Positions 27,598 to 37,219 are shown, counted from the stretch's first letter. The stretch: DNA of 64,000 nt from Acetobacter sacchari (GCF_017377715.1 NZ_JAFVMF010000011.1:62001-126000), one strand, 5' to 3'. Notes: a model not told the origin generated them from the sequence alone. Translations and numbers: made by a program.

Positions 27598-28335
27598 GTG
27601 CCGCAAGAAGAGTCGGCTCAATTGGCCGAACACGCCATGAAACGGACGGTCGGCGCCGTGCTGGAGCTGTCCGGGGCGACCCTGTTGCAGGAAGGCGCGG
27701 CTTTGCCGCCGTTGCCGCTGACCATGAGGCTGATGCCGGGCGAGTGCATGGTCATTGAGACGCGCGATATGGGACGAGCCACCATGTTCGCTGATTTGTG
27801 CGCAGGAATGCTCGATCTTCGCGCCGGGGTTGTGCGTTTTCTTGGTCTGGACTGGAGCGCGTTGGGTGATCGACGTGCGAACGCCCTGCGTGGACGAATC
27901 GGACGTATCACGCGTCGTCCGAACTGGAGCGGATTGTTTGGCGCGCATATGCAGATGATGCTCAAGGAACTTCACCATACGAACCGTTCCATTGACGACC
28001 TCACGACAGAGGCCGTGCGGCTTGGGGAACGTTTCGGACTGCCGGGCATTCCAGTAGATGCGCCGGGACGATTGTCTGATGCGGATCTGGCTCGCATGAC
28101 TTGCGTCAGGGGGTTTCTTGGAAAGCCAAGGCTGTTGTTGCTTGAGGATCCTCTTGAAACCACTGCGGTCGATCTGTCGACGCCATTTCTTGAATCCTTG
28201 ACCGAGGCTCGTGACCGGGGGGCGTCGGTTATCTGGTTCGGCCGAACTTCATCAACGTGGCGTGAGTACCGCCGTGCGGTGACCTCCCAGTGGCGGCTTG
28301 CGGACGATGGATTGCTAACGGTACGGATACGCTGA
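27598..28335 (+). CDS. MlaF-like ABC protein with degenerate nucleotide-binding motifs
   Basis: A 245-residue protein in the MlaF slot, starting at GTG 27598. The overall fold pattern is that of an ABC ATPase, but every catalytic motif is changed. The Walker A region is 'IETRDMGRATMFADLCAG' with no GxxGxGKS/T. The signature is 'LSDADLARM' instead of LSGGQ. The Walker B stretch is 'LLLLEDPLETTAV', with Glu-Asp where Asp-Glu is expected. ATP hydrolysis is therefore unlikely. It is flanked by intact permease and MCE genes without frameshifts, so this is conserved degeneration rather than a pseudogene. It may be a regulatory or structural subunit that relies on another ATPase. Confidence 0.72.
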   Translation: MPQEESAQLAEHAMKRTVGAVLELSGATLLQEGAALPPLPLTMRLMPGECMVIETRDMGRATMFADLCAGMLDLRAGVVRFLGLDWSALGDRRANALRGRIGRITRRPNWSGLFGAHMQMMLKELHHTNRSIDDLTTEAVRLGERFGLPGIPVDAPGRLSDADLARMTCVRGFLGKPRLLLLEDPLETTAVDLSTPFLESLTEARDRGASVIWFGRTSSTWREYRRAVTSQWRLADDGLLTVRIR

Positions 28336-29288
28336 TGTTCCAGATCAGATTACGGCAGAACAGAAGCCGCCCTCTCATCCGTCTTCGTTATGCCGACGAA
28401 TGGGTCGGGCTGCTCGTATTGATCAGCACCCTGCTGTTTGCGGGCGCAGTCGTCGAGGCGGGCGTGCTCAGCGACTGGCTGAGCCCGCCTGCGAGCCTTC
28501 GCGTCATCCTGCCGAATTCAGGCGTTGGAGGTCTTACGGTCGGTGGAGACGTTCAGATTCTTGGTGCGCACGCGGGAACGATCCGCGCCATTCGTTTGAA
28601 TCCGTCGGGAGCGATGTATGCGATCGTGGATCTTGATCCTCAGGTCGAACCCTTCATCCGTCGCGACAGTCAAGCTGTCATTCGAAAGCAGTTCGTTGTG
28701 GCTGGCGCCAGTTATCTGGATCTGACGCGCGGTTCGGGCGAGCCGATGAACTGGAATTACGCGGTCATCAACGCGACAACGGAGCCCAGCCCCACCGACA
28801 TGATCACCCAGACCCTGAAAGATATTCAGGCGCAGGTCATGCCAGCCATCGCCAATGCTCGACATATGACGGGCGAACTCGACGCCATCGTCACCGATAT
28901 CCATGCAGGCAAGGGGAACGTCGGAGAGCTTCTTACGAATGACCAGCTGATCCGGCAGGCTGAATCGACCATCGTGTCCTTGAACGACGTCATCAACCGG
29001 TTGCGCCCGGAAGAAGAGCAGGTGAAGGCCATTCTTGCGAAATCCGACGCTTCGATGGCGAATGTTCAGTCGGCGACCAACGATCTTAAAAACGCTACGC
29101 CGCGTTTGCCTTCGATCGCCAAGAACGCCGACGAAAGTCTTGCCGATTTCCCTGCGTTGATGACCCAGGCTCAGATGTCGCTCTATAATCTTCAGAAGCT
29201 GACTGAACAGTTGCGCGGTCTGTGGCTTCTGGGTGGCCACACGACGTCCACGGAACACCGTCTGCCCGCTCGGACGGTGTCCCCATGA
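28335..29288 (+). CDS. mlaD: MCE/MlaD-family substrate-binding protein
   Basis: A 317-residue protein starting at ATG 28335, overlapping the upstream stop (TGATG). One N-terminal membrane anchor ('WVGLLVLISTLLFAGAVVEA') precedes an MCE domain: 'NSGVGGLTVGGDVQILGAHA', 'YAIVDLDPQVEPFIRRDSQA', 'GASYLDLTRGSGE'. A long helical C-terminal region follows (about residues 155-300, 'VGELLTNDQLIRQAESTIVS'), which could bridge the periplasm. MCE proteins form hexameric lipid channels. Confidence 0.87.
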   Translation: MFQIRLRQNRSRPLIRLRYADEWVGLLVLISTLLFAGAVVEAGVLSDWLSPPASLRVILPNSGVGGLTVGGDVQILGAHAGTIRAIRLNPSGAMYAIVDLDPQVEPFIRRDSQAVIRKQFVVAGASYLDLTRGSGEPMNWNYAVINATTEPSPTDMITQTLKDIQAQVMPAIANARHMTGELDAIVTDIHAGKGNVGELLTNDQLIRQAESTIVSLNDVINRLRPEEEQVKAILAKSDASMANVQSATNDLKNATPRLPSIAKNADESLADFPALMTQAQMSLYNLQKLTEQLRGLWLLGGHTTSTEHRLPARTVSP

Positions 29289-30268
29289 GCACGATTTACC
29301 CTCGCTCGCGGTTTGTCGGCTTCCCAATTGTGGCGGTTCTGCTTTTGACGACGTCTCTGACGGGGTGCGGCGGCGCACAGCCGGATGATACGGTGAAGCA
29401 ACAAAATGACGAATACGTTCAGGCTATGGATTCCGGTCAGAACGCTCTCGCTATTGAGCGTTATTCGGTGGCGGAGCAACAGTATCGTGCGGCCACGCGG
29501 CTTGCCGTCCGCCATGACGATGCTGCTGCGATCGCAGATGCGTCATTCAATCTGGCAGTCACGCAGCTTGCGGCTGGTGAGCCCGATAATGCCCTCGCCA
29601 CTGTGCGCGAAGCGCGTGAGGCGTTGGCCTTACGTGCTTCATCTGACGCTGTGACGCCAGGGCGGGAGAGCAAACGAAACGCAGGTGTTACCCGCCCCGA
29701 TACAGGTGGTCTGAACCTTGTGAGCGCTGCGGCGCTTTACCGGCTTGGGCAATATAGTGAGGCAGCACGCAGTGCGGCGCAGGCTCGGACGAGTTCCATT
29801 CGTGACGTGGCGCTTCGCGCCGCATTTCTCGGCGGCCTGATTGCCTCGGACCAAGGCGACGCCAGGACGCTCGCCGCCAGTATTCAGACGCTCGCGAGCG
29901 CACCTCGCCCGCATACGGCGGTTCTAAAGGGAGATCTCGCGGAACTTCGTGCACGCGCGTCGCTTTCCTCTGAGCCTTCTGAAGCCATGTCGCTGGCTGC
30001 CGAGTCCGTTGTATTGCGCCAGAGCACGGGTGAATATCGCGCTATGGCGCGCGCTTTGGTAGTCGAAGCCCATGCCGCCCGCGCCGCAGGTCATAATGAT
30101 TTGGCGGCGTCTCTGCTGGCGCGTGCGGCTCAAAGCGTAGCGGCGCGCTCGGATGGCGCCCAGGCACCGGACGCTCTCGCGTTGCAACTTTCGCAGGAAG
30201 CGGCGATACCTTTTGCACTTGAGCCGTTCGACGCGAAGAAGATGACAGATGATAATGCTCCCCCGTAA
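29285..30268 (+). CDS. TPR-like lipoprotein of the Mla-type operon
   Basis: A 327-residue lipoprotein starting at ATG 29285 (ATGA overlap with mlaD). The signal ends in the lipobox 'SLTGC'. The mature protein is Ala-rich and helical with TPR-like repeats ('YSVAEQQYRAATRLAVR', 'ASFNLAVTQLAAGEPDNALA', 'AAALYRLGQYSEAARSAAQA'). It occupies the place of the auxiliary lipoprotein of Mla/Lin-type transporters. It may dock the MCE channel to the outer membrane; this is an inference from position. Confidence 0.7.
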   Translation: MSTIYPRSRFVGFPIVAVLLLTTSLTGCGGAQPDDTVKQQNDEYVQAMDSGQNALAIERYSVAEQQYRAATRLAVRHDDAAAIADASFNLAVTQLAAGEPDNALATVREAREALALRASSDAVTPGRESKRNAGVTRPDTGGLNLVSAAALYRLGQYSEAARSAAQARTSSIRDVALRAAFLGGLIASDQGDARTLAASIQTLASAPRPHTAVLKGDLAELRARASLSSEPSEAMSLAAESVVLRQSTGEYRAMARALVVEAHAARAAGHNDLAASLLARAAQSVAARSDGAQAPDALALQLSQEAAIPFALEPFDAKKMTDDNAPP

Positions 30269-30461
30269 AATCGGCAGTTGGTTTTTGATTTCATCTGAGA
30301 CGAGGGTAAGCGGTGTGATAAGGCGGCTGTGGCTGGTCGCGTTGGTAGCAGTAGCTCTTTTACCAGCGGCCTGTTCTGACGGACAGGAACACACGACGCT
30401 CCACCCCAAACACCATCACGGGCAGCGTGCGCCGACGTGGTATAAGCCGCCGCCAATCTGA
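30249..30461 (+). CDS. Small lipoprotein
   Basis: A 70-residue frame overlapping the preceding gene by 20 bp. The signal segment 'LWLVALVAVALLPAAC' ends in a lipobox, followed by a short polar, His-rich tail ('HPKHHHGQRAPTWYKPPP'). The true start could be internal (about residue 18-24). The coupling and lipobox make it a plausible last gene of the lipid-transport operon. Function is unknown. Confidence 0.5.
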   Translation: MIMLPRKIGSWFLISSETRVSGVIRRLWLVALVAVALLPAACSDGQEHTTLHPKHHHGQRAPTWYKPPPI

Positions 30462-30492
30462 CGCGCATGAGGTCTGTGGGCGCCGAATATCT

Positions 30493-31914
30493 CTACTTTG
30501 ACAGATGCAGGCCGACCGCAGCCGCAATTGCCACGAAGCTTGAGCTTACCGCGCTCTGGATCGCGGGGCCGTCCGACGCCTCGAAATACTGGTCGGAAGA
30601 GGACGCGCAAGCCTGCATTGTCGGGCCAAGATTCGCACTGATCGGCGCTACCAGCGTTGAGTATTGTGAATCTGTTGGAATCGGATAGTAATGCGCCCAT
30701 ATAGAAAAAATATTGATTCCGGAATTTTTCAAGGCGTCGCATTGGCTGGAGTAGGCGACGTCCAGCGACCGCCCATAATCGACATAAGGGCCGGGGAGGT
30801 CCTCAGCCCCGTCTGACAAAAAGACCAGAAATGTTCGCATTTTCGTCGGTGATGAGCCGTCACCGACATTCGTGATTGATGACAAGGCTGAACTGAGAGC
30901 TTTCTGGGTGTACGTGTAGCCATAGTTGTATGTCGCCCATGGCAATACCGTTTCGATGTCGATGTTCTGGGCGGCGGTCAGCGCTGACGAAAGGTTCGTC
31001 GTCGGAGCCAGAGCCTGCGTAAAATTTGTGCCGAACGTATCTATGGCGACGGTGAAATGTGTGGTGTCGTTTCCGGTGTAATCATCCAACTGAGTGATGA
31101 AGTCTTCGACAGCCTGACTGACATAATCGATTTTCAGGGAAATTCCCGCGGCCTTTGCAATTGCGCGTTTGTCGCACAAGCTTGCGCCGCTGGATGAGCC
31201 TCCATGATGGCGATTGCCGCCTCCTGACGACGATACGCAGTCGGTGGTGACGGATGAGTAGGAATTGGGGTCATGACAGGCGAACGCGCATTGTATCTGC
31301 CTGTTCGATTGCAATGCGGCGATCGCGGTCGAGGTGCCGCCGATCCCCATCGAGTTCGACACATCGATAAGAAATACGACCTGATAGTAGGAACTGCCTA
31401 AAGCGACCGTAGCAGTTGACGTCACCGTCACCGGCGTCGAGCTGATTCCGAAGATCGACCCGAACAACAATGACTGGTTGTAAGTCAGGGTTACTGTCAC
31501 CGTTACGACATTCGCGGCGCTCACGGTTGTTGAGATACTTAGGTCCGGAGAGGATGTCAGGCCTGAAGTCAAATAATTGCCGCTGACAAAGGATTGTGCC
31601 GCAGAGGAGGCGGCCGCCTGTGCGTCGGATGTCCTACCCGAGGAAGATTCCGCAGCTGCTACAGAAAGGTTTCCGCTCTTCGCCGCGGCAAGAGCCGCAG
31701 CGTCGCTGACTGATTGCAGCGATGTCTGTGCGCCATGCACGCGCGAAATATCGATCGCGGCGCCCATTGCAGTTATTACAGGCAATGCGCAGAACGCGGT
31801 GAGTACGACGACATTCCCGCCGCGCGCTCGCGCCAGGCTGAGCAGCATCTCACGCGCGTATTTCCAAAGACGGTGCAACCCGTTGGGCAGTGGACGATTT
31901 CGGCGTTTGGACAT
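30493..31914 (-). CDS. TadG-like protein with von Willebrand A domain
   Basis: A 473-residue protein of the TadE/TadG class. Its N terminus carries the pseudopilin-like 'GGNVVVLTAFCALPVITAMG' membrane segment and 'SDAAALAAAK'. The C-terminal half is a VWA domain with a MIDAS motif ('FLIDVSNSMG'). Residues 90-140 are Ser/Ala-rich. TadG-type proteins act at the inner membrane in Tad pilus assembly or as surface adhesion proteins. No other Tad genes are adjacent, so its role here is open. ATG 31914 is chosen over 31929 for its AGGG site. Confidence 0.8.
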   Translation of the reverse strand: MSKRRNRPLPNGLHRLWKYAREMLLSLARARGGNVVVLTAFCALPVITAMGAAIDISRVHGAQTSLQSVSDAAALAAAKSGNLSVAAAESSSGRTSDAQAAASSAAQSFVSGNYLTSGLTSSPDLSISTTVSAANVVTVTVTLTYNQSLLFGSIFGISSTPVTVTSTATVALGSSYYQVVFLIDVSNSMGIGGTSTAIAALQSNRQIQCAFACHDPNSYSSVTTDCVSSSGGGNRHHGGSSSGASLCDKRAIAKAAGISLKIDYVSQAVEDFITQLDDYTGNDTTHFTVAIDTFGTNFTQALAPTTNLSSALTAAQNIDIETVLPWATYNYGYTYTQKALSSALSSITNVGDGSSPTKMRTFLVFLSDGAEDLPGPYVDYGRSLDVAYSSQCDALKNSGINIFSIWAHYYPIPTDSQYSTLVAPISANLGPTMQACASSSDQYFEASDGPAIQSAVSSSFVAIAAAVGLHLSK

Positions 31915-32054
31915 GAACCCTGACTTCATTGCCGCAATTCGGGCTGGCCGATCAGTAGCTGCAGAACCGACGGATACCGGGTCGACATAGAGCGGTCAGA
32001 AAGGGTTCACGAATATTGGATCAGCACAGTGTGCCTGCGTCCGTGTGTCGCGAA

Positions 32055-32085
32055 ACCTTCGGAACCAGCCGTAAGCTCCGAAGGT
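32055..32085 (-). terminator. Inverted repeat downstream of the SulP gene
   Basis: ACCTTCGGA (32055-32063) pairs with TCCGAAGGT (32077-32085); on the plus strand A7 follows immediately. It lies 65 bp beyond the SulP stop. On the minus strand the T7 tract precedes the stem and only TTT follows it, so it is probably a weak terminator. Confidence 0.5.
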
Positions 32086-32149
32086 AAAAAAAGGGTGACG
32101 GAAGAGACGACGCGCCATGCTCCTCAAACTAAGGGGAGGGCGGTCAAAG

Positions 32150-33649
32150 TCAGGCTATAGTGGCGTCAACATCCCCGTGGCGCCGCAGCAGCGCTTCGCT
32201 AGCTTCGTTTAAGCCAAGCAACGTCACGCTGTGCCCCCGTGCGCGCAGTTTCTCCACGATGGCCTCCACCGATCCCACAGATGTAATGTCCCAAAGATGG
32301 GCGCTCCGAAGGTCGATAACGACATCTCGTGGTGAAGCGGGAGTGCCGCCGGATGTTTCGGCAGAATCGTCGTAATCGATCGATTCCTCGAGAAGCTCAG
32401 CTGATGCGAAGAAAATTTCGCCGCGCACAACGTATTTTCGCGCGCCGGACGTAGCGTCCAGCATCTTTTCCACGCGAAGCATTGAAGAGACGTTCGAAGC
32501 GAAGAATACGCCGCTCAGCAGAACGCCAACGGCCACGCCGGCCGCAAGGTCGCTGGTGGCGACCACCACGGCAACCGTGCTGAGCATCACTGTGCTCGCC
32601 AGTCTCGGGTGCGCGACCAGTTCACGCAGGGACGCCCATGAGAACGTGCTGATCGACACCATGACCATGATGGCGACGAGTGCCGCGACCGGTATGCGGG
32701 CGATGAACGGACGAAGCGCGACGATCAGTACGAGTAGAAAAACCCCGGCCATCAATGTTGAGAGGCGTCCCCGTCCGCCGTAACGAACATTGCCTACGGT
32801 TTGACCGATCATCCCGCATCCGCCGATTCCGCCGAACGCGCCAGCTGCAAAATTCGCCAGCCCAAGTCCGACGCTCTCACGGCGCTTGTCCGACGTCGTG
32901 CCCGTCATGTCGTCGACGACCCGTGCGGTCATCAGGCTTTCGAGCAGCCCGACCATCGCCATAGCGAACGCGTATGGAGCCACGATGCCCAACGCCTTGA
33001 AAGTCAGGGGGAGGTGAGGAAACCCCGGTGTCGGCAAGCCGTCCGGAAGGCGGCCAAGGTCCGCCACAGTCTCCACCGGCATCGGATACACCGTGACAAT
33101 CGCTGTAAGAACCACGATGCAGATGAGCGGGGAAGGTATGGCCGTAAAAACCTTCGGCACTAGGTAGATAATCGCGAGGCCCAGCGTGATCAGCGCGTAT
33201 GTCTGCCACGACACGCCGATCATATGCGGCGTTTGAGCGTAGAAGATAAGGATAGCCAGAGCGTTCACGAAGCCCGTACGAACTGAACGCGCCACGAAGC
33301 GCATCAGAACATGGACCCGGAGCAAGCCGAACGCTATCTGGATCGCGCCGCACAACAACGTCGCTGCGAACAGGTATTGTACTCCGTGCGTGTGCACTAA
33401 CCCGGCTGCGACCAGTGCGACCGACCCTGCGGCGGCGGAGATCATGGCGGGACGCCCACCGGCGAATGCGATGACCACGCTGATGACGAAGGAGGCGTAC
33501 AGGCCGACCGAAGGGTCGACGCCTGCGGCCGATGCAAAAGCAATCACTTCCGGGATCAGCGCGAACGTCGCAACCATTCCCGCCAGACATTCGCGTACAG
33601 GAGACACAGTGGGACCGCGCCAGCCGCTCATGAGCGACGCCAGAGCCAT
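32150..33649 (-). CDS. SulP-family anion transporter with STAS domain
   Basis: A 499-residue inner-membrane protein. The membrane domain begins 'GPTVSPVRECLAGMVATFAL' and 'GVDPSVGLYASFVISVVIAF', and carries 'GGIGGCGMIGQTVGNVRYGG' in the signature region. The C terminus (about 400-499) is a STAS domain ('DVVIDLRSAHLWDITSVGSV'). SulP proteins transport sulfate, bicarbonate or dicarboxylates. The compact length and the 'GGCGMIGQT' motif match the bicarbonate/sulfate branch, but the substrate is open. Confidence 0.88.
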   Translation of the reverse strand: MALASLMSGWRGPTVSPVRECLAGMVATFALIPEVIAFASAAGVDPSVGLYASFVISVVIAFAGGRPAMISAAAGSVALVAAGLVHTHGVQYLFAATLLCGAIQIAFGLLRVHVLMRFVARSVRTGFVNALAILIFYAQTPHMIGVSWQTYALITLGLAIIYLVPKVFTAIPSPLICIVVLTAIVTVYPMPVETVADLGRLPDGLPTPGFPHLPLTFKALGIVAPYAFAMAMVGLLESLMTARVVDDMTGTTSDKRRESVGLGLANFAAGAFGGIGGCGMIGQTVGNVRYGGRGRLSTLMAGVFLLVLIVALRPFIARIPVAALVAIMVMVSISTFSWASLRELVAHPRLASTVMLSTVAVVVATSDLAAGVAVGVLLSGVFFASNVSSMLRVEKMLDATSGARKYVVRGEIFFASAELLEESIDYDDSAETSGGTPASPRDVVIDLRSAHLWDITSVGSVEAIVEKLRARGHSVTLLGLNEASEALLRRHGDVDATIA

Positions 33650-33849
33650 GACAGAATTCCTTTAGAACCTCGTTCGCCCGGACGTACCTGAACGAACAAA
33701 AAATCACAAAAACAACGAAAAGAACCAGTATCCGGGGAGCCGCGCTCACAGATACGCCTGTAACGATAGAGCGGTTGACGCTACCTGTCGTTTCATGTCG
33801 CGCGCTGCGAAGGCGATTTGCGAAGCCGATGTCAGGCTTCCAGACTCGC

Positions 33850-35469
33850 TTACGTAGACCGGCGTTCAGCGACCATCTTCCGCAACGCAACGCCCACCCG
33901 TTCGACGACAGGAGCCCAGTCGCCCAGACGATCCTGTCTTATGATCGTCAAATCTGGATACCAGACACTGTCCTCCCGCCCCGACAACCATCGCCAACAA
34001 TTGTCGAAGCGGTCCATCAGCAACACGCGACGTCCCAATGCGCCTGCCAGATGAACGACGGAGGTGTCCACAGACACAAGCACGTCGAGCCCCATCATCA
34101 GCGCCGCCGTATCGTCCATGTCATGCAGTTCGTCAGTCGGATCATACAGCCGCATGCCTTCCGGAGGATCGAACGCTTCCTTCGCGTAAGGGCCTTTCTG
34201 CAGGCTGATGAGATTGACGCCCTCAACCGCAGCCAGCGGGGCCATTGCTGCCAGCGAGGCCGATCGTTTCCGGTCCACCATATGTGCGGGGGTATGATGT
34301 GGTCGTGGCGACCCGCCCCATACCAGACCAACATTCAGCTTGCCGTTACGTGGGAGCAGACGGCTTTTCTCCGACACCTTGGCCGGATCGGCGCGCAGAT
34401 ACGGAACCGGATCGCCCATGGCGTCAGGCGTTCCCACCAGCGCGCGCGGCAAGCTTATGAACGGGCAGTGCCAGTCAAATGGGGGAACGTCGCCCCCGAC
34501 CTGCACTATTGCGACCCCTTCCACACGCCGGCACACATGCTCCAGAGAATCAGGCACCCATAAATGCGTGATTGCGCCGCGACGGGCGAGGGCAGGGATG
34601 AAGCGCAGATACATCAGCGTATCGCCGAGCCCTTCCTCCTGCGTGATCAGGATGCGCTTTCCCCGGATATCCACGTCTGGTCCGATTGGCGGGAGAAGCT
34701 TTTCTCGCGGGAGGCTGGTATGATTCGGCAGCTTGAGGCGCCACTCGTGCTCGGACCATCCCTGGGCAAAACGCCCGGCCTTGAGCAACGCCACGGAATG
34801 GTTGAGCCGTATCTGCGCGTCAGTCGGTTTTTCGGCGATAGCCGACCGATACAGGTCCAGCGCTTCTTCTGGCCTGTTGAGAGCGGAAAGCAGGCACGCG
34901 AGATTGGAGAGTGCGCTGGCGTTATTCGGCGTCAGTTTGAGCACGGACTGGAACATCCCCAGCGCCGTTTCGGTCTCTCCGCGCTCTGCACGGGCTATCG
35001 CCATCAGGTTGAGCGTCAGCGGATTATATGGCCGGAGGCTAAGGCCTTGTTCGAGAATGCCGATGGCGTCGTCAAAACGCCCCATCTGACACAGCACGTC
35101 TCCCAGTGCGTCATGAATACGCGCATCTTCGGGCGTCAAGGCAAGCATTGCGCGCACGGCGCGCTCTGCATCCGGCCGCATGTCGAAGCGTGCGAAAAGC
35201 TCGACAACGTCATGGGCAGGGTGCTTGGCGCCCACATTGGCCAAGGCTGCATTGACAAGCAGCGGCGCGGCCAGATCGAATTGTCGACTTCCGGCGTATG
35301 CGAACCCGAGCAGCAGATCGACACGGTGCTCGCCCTGCCCTGAATAGGGCAGGAGCGCGTCACGCGTCGCTTCGAAGCGGCCTTCCTGAACTTCGGCGTA
35401 GGCCCGACGCACGATGGCGTGGAGGCTTGGCCCCGAGTGCTCGAGAGAGGGCGGAGAAGACCGCGTCAT
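33850..35469 (-). CDS. TPR protein with GT9-like glycosyltransferase domain
   Basis: A 539-residue soluble protein. Residues about 20-250 contain TPR repeats ('ALGDVLCQMGRFDDAIGILE', 'LNLMAIARAERGETETALGM', 'SNLACLLSALNRPEEALDLY'). The C-terminal half resembles heptosyltransferase-type GT-B enzymes: 'RILITQEEGLGDTLMYLRFI', 'NVGLVWGGSPRPHH', and 'VSVDTSVVHLAGALGR', which places the nucleotide-sugar site. Relatives are often linked to flagellin or surface glycosylation in alphaproteobacteria. It is 18 bp downstream of carD on the same strand. Confidence 0.8.
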   Translation of the reverse strand: MTRSSPPSLEHSGPSLHAIVRRAYAEVQEGRFEATRDALLPYSGQGEHRVDLLLGFAYAGSRQFDLAAPLLVNAALANVGAKHPAHDVVELFARFDMRPDAERAVRAMLALTPEDARIHDALGDVLCQMGRFDDAIGILEQGLSLRPYNPLTLNLMAIARAERGETETALGMFQSVLKLTPNNASALSNLACLLSALNRPEEALDLYRSAIAEKPTDAQIRLNHSVALLKAGRFAQGWSEHEWRLKLPNHTSLPREKLLPPIGPDVDIRGKRILITQEEGLGDTLMYLRFIPALARRGAITHLWVPDSLEHVCRRVEGVAIVQVGGDVPPFDWHCPFISLPRALVGTPDAMGDPVPYLRADPAKVSEKSRLLPRNGKLNVGLVWGGSPRPHHTPAHMVDRKRSASLAAMAPLAAVEGVNLISLQKGPYAKEAFDPPEGMRLYDPTDELHDMDDTAALMMGLDVLVSVDTSVVHLAGALGRRVLLMDRFDNCWRWLSGREDSVWYPDLTIIRQDRLGDWAPVVERVGVALRKMVAERRST

Positions 35470-35487
35470 GACGCGCCGATTGCTCCG

Positions 35488-36078
35488 TCAGGCCGCTTTC
35501 ATGACCGCCGTCAGAGACTGCAGCACGTCGGCTGGCTCCTTCTTCTCCAAAACGGCGACTTCTGCCACGAAACGCTCCTGCGCGGCCTCGAAAAGCTTGC
35601 GTTCGCTGAAGCTGCCGTCGAGGCTGTCGACATTACGGCGGAGATCACGAAGAACCTCTGCGATCTGTACGAGATCGCCGGAGTTGATCTTCTCCTGGTA
35701 TGCAACCGCGCGGCGCGCCCACATGCCTTTGCTGACGTGCGGCTTGCCCTTGATGATCGCCATCGCCTTGTCGACAATCTCGCGCGACACGATTTTCCGG
35801 AGACCGGCTTTCCGGGCCTTCGTCAGGGGGATGCGGAGCGTCATCTGGTTGCCTGGGAAGGAAATCTGGATCACCTCCAGCTGCGTTCCCGCGATCTCAT
35901 CCACGCCGATGCGATCGACGCGTCCTACGCCATGCGCTGCATAGACAATCGAATCACCCTCTTTGAAAGGGTCTTCGTCCTTGACTTTGGTTTTCGCTTG
36001 AGCGGCTGTGGTGGCGGCCGCCGTGCGCGCCATGGCGTCCGTAACCCCGCCTTTGGGGGGAGATCTGAAAGTGTTCAT
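35488..36078 (-). CDS. carD: CarD-family transcription regulator
   Basis: A 196-residue protein that binds RNA polymerase beta and stabilises open complexes. The CarD/TRCF-like N domain is clear: 'FKEGDSIVYAAHGVGRVDRI', 'MTLRIPLTKARKAGLRKIVS'. The helical C-terminal DNA-contact part follows ('WARRAVAYQEKINSGDLVQI', 'EVLRDLRRN'). An Ala/Lys-rich N-terminal extension of about 40 residues precedes it. The start at 36078 follows GGGAC; a longer frame to 36267 is Arg-rich and not protein-like. Confidence 0.93.
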   Translation of the reverse strand: MNTFRSPPKGGVTDAMARTAAATTAAQAKTKVKDEDPFKEGDSIVYAAHGVGRVDRIGVDEIAGTQLEVIQISFPGNQMTLRIPLTKARKAGLRKIVSREIVDKAMAIIKGKPHVSKGMWARRAVAYQEKINSGDLVQIAEVLRDLRRNVDSLDGSFSERKLFEAAQERFVAEVAVLEKKEPADVLQSLTAVMKAA

Positions 36079-36343
36079 GGGACTTGTCCCTAGCACAAAA
36101 ACGGGCTCATGTCTCGGGCAGCCTGCCGACCGGAGACTGAGCCTCCGCCGCCTCTGCGTGCCAGAGGTTCCGGGGTGCGGCCAGCAGCAGCCGGAAAATC
36201 CTTTCCTTCGCCCCCGCCTTGGGCGTCGTGACGGATAACGGTTTGCTATCAGCCGTTGTGACCGCAAACGTTGAGGGAGGCTCCCTTCTGGAGCTCAGAA
36301 GCGCCTGCAGGGTGGTGCGATTGCCGGGTAACGCTTCACGCTG

Positions 36344-37219
36344 TCAGCGCAGCACCCCGCCTGCAGGGGCAAGTGGTGGTTTCGGGGTTTCCCTTATGGA
36401 CTGCAACAGATCGATTTCGATTGTCCGGGCCATGGCTTCCATCGGAAGGGCATGAACGGAATCGATGAAAGGGTCCTCAAGATCTGCTCCGATCTTGTCC
36501 AACACGACGAATAACAGGCCCACAAGCGAGGAGCCGAGAGGCGTGATCCAGCCCAGCGTCTGCACCGTCGACAGGGGCAGCACGATGCAGAACACGTTCG
36601 CCAGCACTTTTGGAACCGCCGAAAACTGCACGGGCAGGGGTGTGTTGCGTATTCGCTCCAGCCCTCCCTGTGCATTGGCGAGGTCGGACAGAATGCGATC
36701 AATCTGGCCGTGCAGAGCTCCGTCGATGCCCAGCTTTGTGGACTCCTCGGTCACGCCGAGGCCGATCTGGAAGAGAATGCCATTGGGTTGATTGCGCCAA
36801 CCCTTGATCCGTTCCGCCATGTCCTGAGGCAGTAGGCGGTTCACGTCCTCGGAAGCGTCGACACTGCCCAATGCCTGCCGCAAGGCATGTGGGTAGGCCG
36901 CCATCGCCATGACCAGGTCCGGACGACCGCCCAGAATAGTGCCCACCTGGCGTCCGAGCGAACGGCTATTGTTGGTGATGGACCCCCATAACGCTCGTCC
37001 CTCCCACCATCTTGCGTAGGCGCTGTTGTTGCGAACGCCCATGAACAGGGCGATCGCCGATCCGATCAGAGAGATCGGGAGGGCTGGCTGCTCCATCCAC
37101 TCCTGATGAAAAACCTGAAACAGGATGACTACGAGAAAGTCCCACGCGCCAAGCACTAGCAGCGTCCACATGCTTTCGCGTAGCAGCACGCTTAAACCGA
37201 TACGTTTGTTGACGATCAT
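36344..37219 (-). CDS. Bestrophin-like membrane protein
   Basis: A 291-residue member of the bestrophin/UPF0187 family, pentameric anion-type channels. Typical segments: 'ISLIGSAIALFMGVRNNSAY', then 'ARWWEGRALWGSITNNSRSL' and 'PLSTVQTLGWITPLGSSLVG', with 'DLEDPFIDSVHALPMEAMAR' at the C-terminal end. Ion selectivity is not known for the bacterial branch. It stands alone and diverges from fghA across a 380-bp gap. Confidence 0.87.
   Translation of the reverse strand: MIVNKRIGLSVLLRESMWTLLVLGAWDFLVVILFQVFHQEWMEQPALPISLIGSAIALFMGVRNNSAYARWWEGRALWGSITNNSRSLGRQVGTILGGRPDLVMAMAAYPHALRQALGSVDASEDVNRLLPQDMAERIKGWRNQPNGILFQIGLGVTEESTKLGIDGALHGQIDRILSDLANAQGGLERIRNTPLPVQFSAVPKVLANVFCIVLPLSTVQTLGWITPLGSSLVGLLFVVLDKIGADLEDPFIDSVHALPMEAMARTIEIDLLQSIRETPKPPLAPAGGVLR

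Noticed and set aside
36079..36267. N-terminal extension of CarD
   Set aside because: Arg/Pro/Cys-rich, not protein-like; the ATG at 36078 gives the normal CarD start.
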